Shown: in pieces, positions 5,872 to 8,819 of the stretch
Numbering within the stretch: position 1 is the first letter of the stretch
Layout: every line of letters begins with the position of its first letter
Assembly (NCBI GenBank): GCA_027490875.1
Contig: JAIXXE010000158.1
Location: 1-8,819, forward strand
Length of the DNA stretch: 8,819 bases
Reading direction: 5' to 3'
From: Alphaproteobacteria bacterium
GTDB taxonomy: Bacteria; Pseudomonadota; Alphaproteobacteria; UBA2136; UBA6156
Notes under the pieces: generated by a model
Seen by the model: only the letters and a program-made list of their open reading frames with translations
Told to the model about the DNA's origin: nothing
The model's database searches: none
Position numbers and translations under genes: made by a program

Positions 5872-6287
5872 TGCTTGAGCGGTGCTTCGACGCTGGTCTG
5901 GTAAACCTTGCGGCGAACCACCCCGACGTGCGGCCCTTTCTGGGGCCGGCGTCGCTTGGCGAACTGGACTTCGAAGAGTCCGTCGCCGAGGACCAGAACT
6001 GGTTTTTGATGGGCGAGCACGGCGGGTTTGCCTTGGCGTGGAGCGCGCCGGGCGTGTACGAAGTCCATGTGATGATCCTGCCGGAAGGCCGCGGCAAGTG
6101 GGCGGCCGCGGCGCGGCAGGCGACGATAGATTACGCTAATGAAAACGGTGCAAAAATGTTGTGGGCGCGGATCGCCCCGCACGCAAAGTTTGTGTCGTGG
6201 TTCGCGCGCCGTGGGGGTATGCAGCCCACGGGAGAGATGATATACACGCTAGGCTCGCCCTACGACGTGTACAAGATGGAGTTGTAG
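5871..6287 (+). CDS. GNAT-like phage protein at the P22 gp14 position
   Basis: 138 residues. The motif NHPDVRPFLG (16-25) begins the conserved part; GGFALAW (51-57), YEVHVMILPEGRGKWAAAAR (63-82) and the loosely conserved end with VSWFARRGGMQPTGEMIY (108-125) match the layout of GNAT-fold N-acyltransferases, in which the R/QxxGxG/A-type loop before the second helix (here around EGRGKWA, 72-78) holds the pyrophosphate of acetyl-CoA. Phage members with this HPDV..FLG ... YEVH..LPEGRG pattern are often annotated as acetyltransferase-like or head assembly protein. By gene order it lies where P22 has gp14, which affects head assembly. Whether it binds acetyl-CoA or is catalytic cannot be told from sequence: the glycine loop is only partly canonical. 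It overlaps the previous stop by 1 base and lies 2 bases before the ejection gene start. Confidence 0.75.
   Translation: MLERCFDAGLVNLAANHPDVRPFLGPASLGELDFEESVAEDQNWFLMGEHGGFALAWSAPGVYEVHVMILPEGRGKWAAAARQATIDYANENGAKMLWARIAPHAKFVSWFARRGGMQPTGEMIYTLGSPYDVYKMEL
6278..6281 (+). promoter_or_regulatory. Ribosome binding site that fixes the gp7-like start
   Basis: GGAG lies 8 bases before ATG 6290 and overlaps the last codons of the preceding gene. A GTG at 6161 is in the same frame but would overlap the preceding gene by over 120 bases with an unrelated Arg-rich leader, so ATG 6290 is preferred. Confidence 0.6.
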
Positions 6288-6289
6288 AA

Positions 6290-7078
6290 ATGCCCCCAGC
6301 AGTGATTGCCGCCGGCATAGGCGCAGCAGCTTCGGTCGGTGGCGGCCTGATCGCGCGTAGTGGTGCCAAGAAGGCTGCCCGCGCGCAAGAGCAGGCCGCG
6401 CAGCGCGCCGAACAGACCCAGCGTGAGATGTTCGAGCGTCAGATCGGGCTTCAGGAACCGTTCCGTCAGGCGGGCATGACCGCCCAGCAGCAGATCATGC
6501 AGCTGCTCGGCATCGGCGGCGACGCCAACGCGGCTGGCTACGGCAGCCTTGCTCGTCCGTTCGGTCAGGCCGACTTCCAGCAAGACCCCGGCTACGCCTT
6601 CCGGCAGGCCGAGGGGATGCGCGCACTGGAGCGTTCGGCGGCTGCCCGCGGCGGTCTCATGTCGGGCGCTACCATGAAGGGCATCCAGCGCTTCGGTCAG
6701 GACTTGGCCAGCCAAGAGTACCAGAACGCCTTCAACCGCTTCCAGATCGAACGCGCCGCGCGTCTCAACCCGCTCCAGTCGCTGATGGGTTCGGGCCAGT
6801 CGGCCGCCAACGTCATGACCGGCGCGACAGGCGCCGCGGGTCAGAACATCGGCCAGATGCAGCTTGGGGCCGGGCAGGCCCGCGCGTCGGGCTACATCGG
6901 CAGCGCCAATGCGCTGGCCAGTGCGTTGCAGGGTGCCGGTCAGGCGGCCTCGTCGTTCCCGCTGTATCAGGCGCAGATCAACTATCTCAACCGCGGCGGC
7001 ATGATGCCGGGCGACGGTATCGGCGGCGGCCAAAATGCGATGGTGCTGCCGTCTAGCCTCGATTTCCGTAGAGGGTAA
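6290..7078 (+). CDS. DNA transfer / ejection protein, P22 gp7-like
   Basis: 262 residues. The product would be packaged in the head and expelled with the DNA to help it cross the cell envelope. The N-terminus is a small-residue hydrophobic segment (PAVIAAGIGAAASVGGGLIA, 3-22) resembling a membrane-active helix, followed by a long Ala/Gln/Glu coiled region (24-72). A conserved core follows: DFQQDPGYAFRQAEGMRALE (95-114), AAARGGLMSGATMKGIQRFG (117-136) and ASQEYQNAFNRFQIER (140-155); this core is typical of phage DNA transfer proteins encoded just after the tail-tip genes. The C-terminal third is Gly/Ala/Gln-rich. P22 gp7 is 229 residues and loses its first 20 residues on maturation; a similar cleavage is not evident here. 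Synteny (gp14-like upstream, a second large ejection-type gene downstream) supports the call. Similarity to gp7 is at the family-pattern level. Confidence 0.82.
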   Translation: MPPAVIAAGIGAAASVGGGLIARSGAKKAARAQEQAAQRAEQTQREMFERQIGLQEPFRQAGMTAQQQIMQLLGIGGDANAAGYGSLARPFGQADFQQDPGYAFRQAEGMRALERSAAARGGLMSGATMKGIQRFGQDLASQEYQNAFNRFQIERAARLNPLQSLMGSGQSAANVMTGATGAAGQNIGQMQLGAGQARASGYIGSANALASALQGAGQAASSFPLYQAQINYLNRGGMMPGDGIGGGQNAMVLPSSLDFRRG

Positions 7079-7090
7079 GAGTACCGACAT

Positions 7091-8819
7091 ATGGCAAACC
7101 AAGCAATCGCCCTTCAGGCTCGCGCGCCACAGCAGTCCAACGTCCTTGGTGCCGCTGTTCAGCAAGGCGCGCAAATGATAAACATGATGTCGCAGCAGCG
7201 CGCAGCCGAACGTCAGGCTGCGCAAGCGGCGCAGGCGATGGAGATCGCGCGGGCCAAGGAAAGCCGCGAAGCTTCGGCTGCCGAAATTGAAATGGCCGGC
7301 AAGAAGATCGACTTCTACACCAAGCGCGCCGGTCAGACCATGACGCCGGAAGGCTACTCGCTGCTGCTGAAAGACTTGGACCGGGACGCGCCGGAAATTG
7401 CGCAGGCCTTCCGCGCCAACCTGCCGGAAGCAAACTTCGACCGCAACACGTTGCTGCGCATGGTCGGCAGCATTAGCGACAACTTTAAGGCGACCTACGG
7501 CCCGCTGGAAACTGAGATTAAGGAAAAGCCCGACGGCACACTAATGGTGGTCCAGTCTGGCGGTTTCGGTACGCCGGGTGCGTATGAAATTGAAGAGTTC
7601 GAACTTGCGCCGCGCGGCGCCGGCGCTTCGCCGGCCACCGCACCCAAGTCGGCCTTTCCTACGACGGCCGCACCGGCAACAGACGAGCAAATTGACGCCG
7701 CTGCCCAGAAGATACTGCGCGGCGCGGGCGTCGGTGAGTTGGGCATTAGCGCGGAAGACTTCGACCGCGCCTCGGCGCGCGCCAACCAGTTGAGCGCTGG
7801 CGGCGGCGCTCGGATGCAGCCGATCAGCATGACGACCGGCGGCCAGATGGGTGGCCAGCCGGACATGACGGCTGTGGTGCAGGATATGATGTCGTCGGGG
7901 CAGATTTCGCAGTCGAACCTGCAACTGATGCGTGAGATGGCCGGCCCTGACAAGGACGCCCAACTGGCGCAAATCCTCAAGGCCAACAATATCCAGATCG
8001 TGCCGGATGCGCAGCCGCAGATGCGCAGCGCTGTGTTTCGCCCGGGCGAAGACGCCATGCCGCAGATGCAGATGGCGCAGGCGATGGAAGGTTATCGCCC
8101 CACAGGCCGTGCAGCGCGTGCTAAACCGCCGATGCAGTCGCCGATGCCGGGCATCTACAATGTGCCGACGCCGACCATTTCCGAAGTCGAGGCAGCGCAG
8201 ACTGCTGGCCGCGAAGGCGTGCGGGTGCAGACGCAGCCGACGATTACCGCCAAGGAAGAGCGCATTAGGCGCGTGGAAAAGCTGCGCGGCGAAATCCCGC
8301 GGGCGCTTTCTGAGACGCAGGCGCTGGTGGACAATATCGACGAACGCATCCGCGCCATCGACGAGTTTCTGCGCAACCCTTATCGTGGGTCGGTGATCGG
8401 CGCGATTGAAGGCCGCATCCCGCGGTTCCTTCAGGACGAAAGGCGCGCGGATGTGCAGGCGCTGTTCGACACGATTGTCAGCAACTCCGTGCTCAACAAG
8501 CTGATTGAAGACCGTCAGCAGACCGAGACCGGGGCGTCGCCGCAGGGCATCGTCTCCGACCGCGACTTGGCTGTTGCGGCGCAGGCTGCGAACCGCCTGA
8601 CCCAGACGGGCAGTGAGCGGCAGCAGGAAATCGAAATGCAGCGCCTGCGCGACATTTTGTACCGCACGCGCCAGCGCGCCGTCGAAAAGTACGGCGTCGT
8701 CTACCGCGAGGTGCTGCCCGAAACGCCGGAACTGCGCTTGCGCGTACCGTCGGTCGCACCGAAGTACGAGTCTAAACCGAAAACCAAGACGCCGACGCGG
8801 CGAGCCGCTCCGCAGCAAG
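7091..8819 (+). CDS. Large probable ejection / internal virion protein (partial, runs off right edge)
   Basis: From ATG 7091 the frame stays open to the last base: 576 residues with no stop. AAGAG (7077-7081) lies 9 bases upstream. Residues 1-70 are Ala/Gln-rich and helical (QARAPQQSNVLGAAVQQGAQ, then QQRAAERQAAQAAQAMEIAR). About 85-175 is a more globular part. About 176-200 and 235-385 are low-complexity, rich in Gln, Met, Pro and Gly (for example MPQMQMAQAMEG near 323-334). At 386-540 lies a helical domain with NPYRGSVIGAIEGRIPRFLQ (429-448), DVQALFDTIVSNSVLNKLIE (454-473), TGASPQGIVSDRDLAVAAQA (480-499) and NRLTQTG; this GA..G.(V/L)SDRE arrangement recurs in internal virion proteins of short-tailed phages. 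Visible residues from 541 on are Pro/Lys/Arg-rich. In P22 the next genes after 7 are ejection genes 20 and 16, so position agrees, but no direct match to gp20 or gp16 can be claimed. The C-terminus, where any lytic domain might lie, is not in the window. Confidence 0.75.
   Translation, partial: MANQAIALQARAPQQSNVLGAAVQQGAQMINMMSQQRAAERQAAQAAQAMEIARAKESREASAAEIEMAGKKIDFYTKRAGQTMTPEGYSLLLKDLDRDAPEIAQAFRANLPEANFDRNTLLRMVGSISDNFKATYGPLETEIKEKPDGTLMVVQSGGFGTPGAYEIEEFELAPRGAGASPATAPKSAFPTTAAPATDEQIDAAAQKILRGAGVGELGISAEDFDRASARANQLSAGGGARMQPISMTTGGQMGGQPDMTAVVQDMMSSGQISQSNLQLMREMAGPDKDAQLAQILKANNIQIVPDAQPQMRSAVFRPGEDAMPQMQMAQAMEGYRPTGRAARAKPPMQSPMPGIYNVPTPTISEVEAAQTAGREGVRVQTQPTITAKEERIRRVEKLRGEIPRALSETQALVDNIDERIRAIDEFLRNPYRGSVIGAIEGRIPRFLQDERRADVQALFDTIVSNSVLNKLIEDRQQTETGASPQGIVSDRDLAVAAQAANRLTQTGSERQQEIEMQRLRDILYRTRQRAVEKYGVVYREVLPETPELRLRVPSVAPKYESKPKTKTPTRRAAPQQ

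Noticed and set aside
7541..8818. A 425-codon open frame on the - strand at the right end.
   Set aside because: The + strand frame from 7091 is open across the same region with sensible phage-protein composition and a start just after the gp7-like gene. The antisense product is an Arg/His/Leu-rich shadow typical of high-GC DNA.
1..8819. Possible hidden defence system, CRISPR array, retron or mobile element.
   Set aside because: Genes account for nearly all the window and fit virion assembly. No spaced repeats, transposase or reverse transcriptase motifs, terminal inverted repeats or tRNA-like sequence were seen on either strand.

Overview
This window is a run of virion-morphogenesis genes from a tailed phage or prophage of the short-tailed (podovirus) P22-like assembly type. 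All genes lie on the + strand. No tRNA, CRISPR array, integrase, insertion sequence or attachment site is visible. The DNA is G+C-rich (about 60% by eye) and third codon positions are strongly C/G biased, which suggests a high-GC, probably proteobacterial host. Host genus and lifestyle (lytic or temperate) cannot be read from this segment.

Layout. Bases 2-121 hold the C-terminal tail of an upstream gene, probably the scaffold by position. Next is a P22-type coat protein (137-1345). It is followed by two small glycine/alanine-rich beta proteins (1402-1806 and 1855-2268), which are candidate capsid decoration or structural proteins, and a 77-residue charged protein (2313-2546). Each of the first three complete genes is followed by a G+C-rich hairpin closed by a TTCG loop, in gaps of 44-56 bases. 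From 2550 on the architecture changes to a tightly packed block with 1-base overlaps or gaps of 0-12 bases: a gp4-type tail accessory factor (2550-3260), a gp10-type packaged-DNA stabilization/tail hub protein (3260-4690), a 281-residue protein at the tail-needle (gp26) position with a predicted C-terminal jelly-roll head (4690-5535), a small beta protein (5536-5871), a GNAT-like protein at the gp14 position (5871-6287), a gp7-like DNA transfer/ejection protein (6290-7078), and a long Gln/Ala/Met-rich probable second ejection protein that runs off the right edge (7091-8819, 576 codons seen).

How they work together. The order coat - 4 - 10 - needle - 14 - 7 - next ejection gene follows the late operon of phage P22. 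Coat protein builds the shell. gp4 and gp10 homologues close the portal and hold the packaged DNA, and the needle plugs the tail tip. The gp7-like protein and its downstream partner would be packaged in the head and leave with the DNA at infection. Compared with P22, the main differences are the three-gene insertion with hairpins between coat and gp4, and an extra small beta protein between the needle-position gene and the gp14-position gene. Nothing here looks like a defence or metabolic system. The most interesting features are the hairpin-punctuated capsid cassette and the family-less structural proteins.
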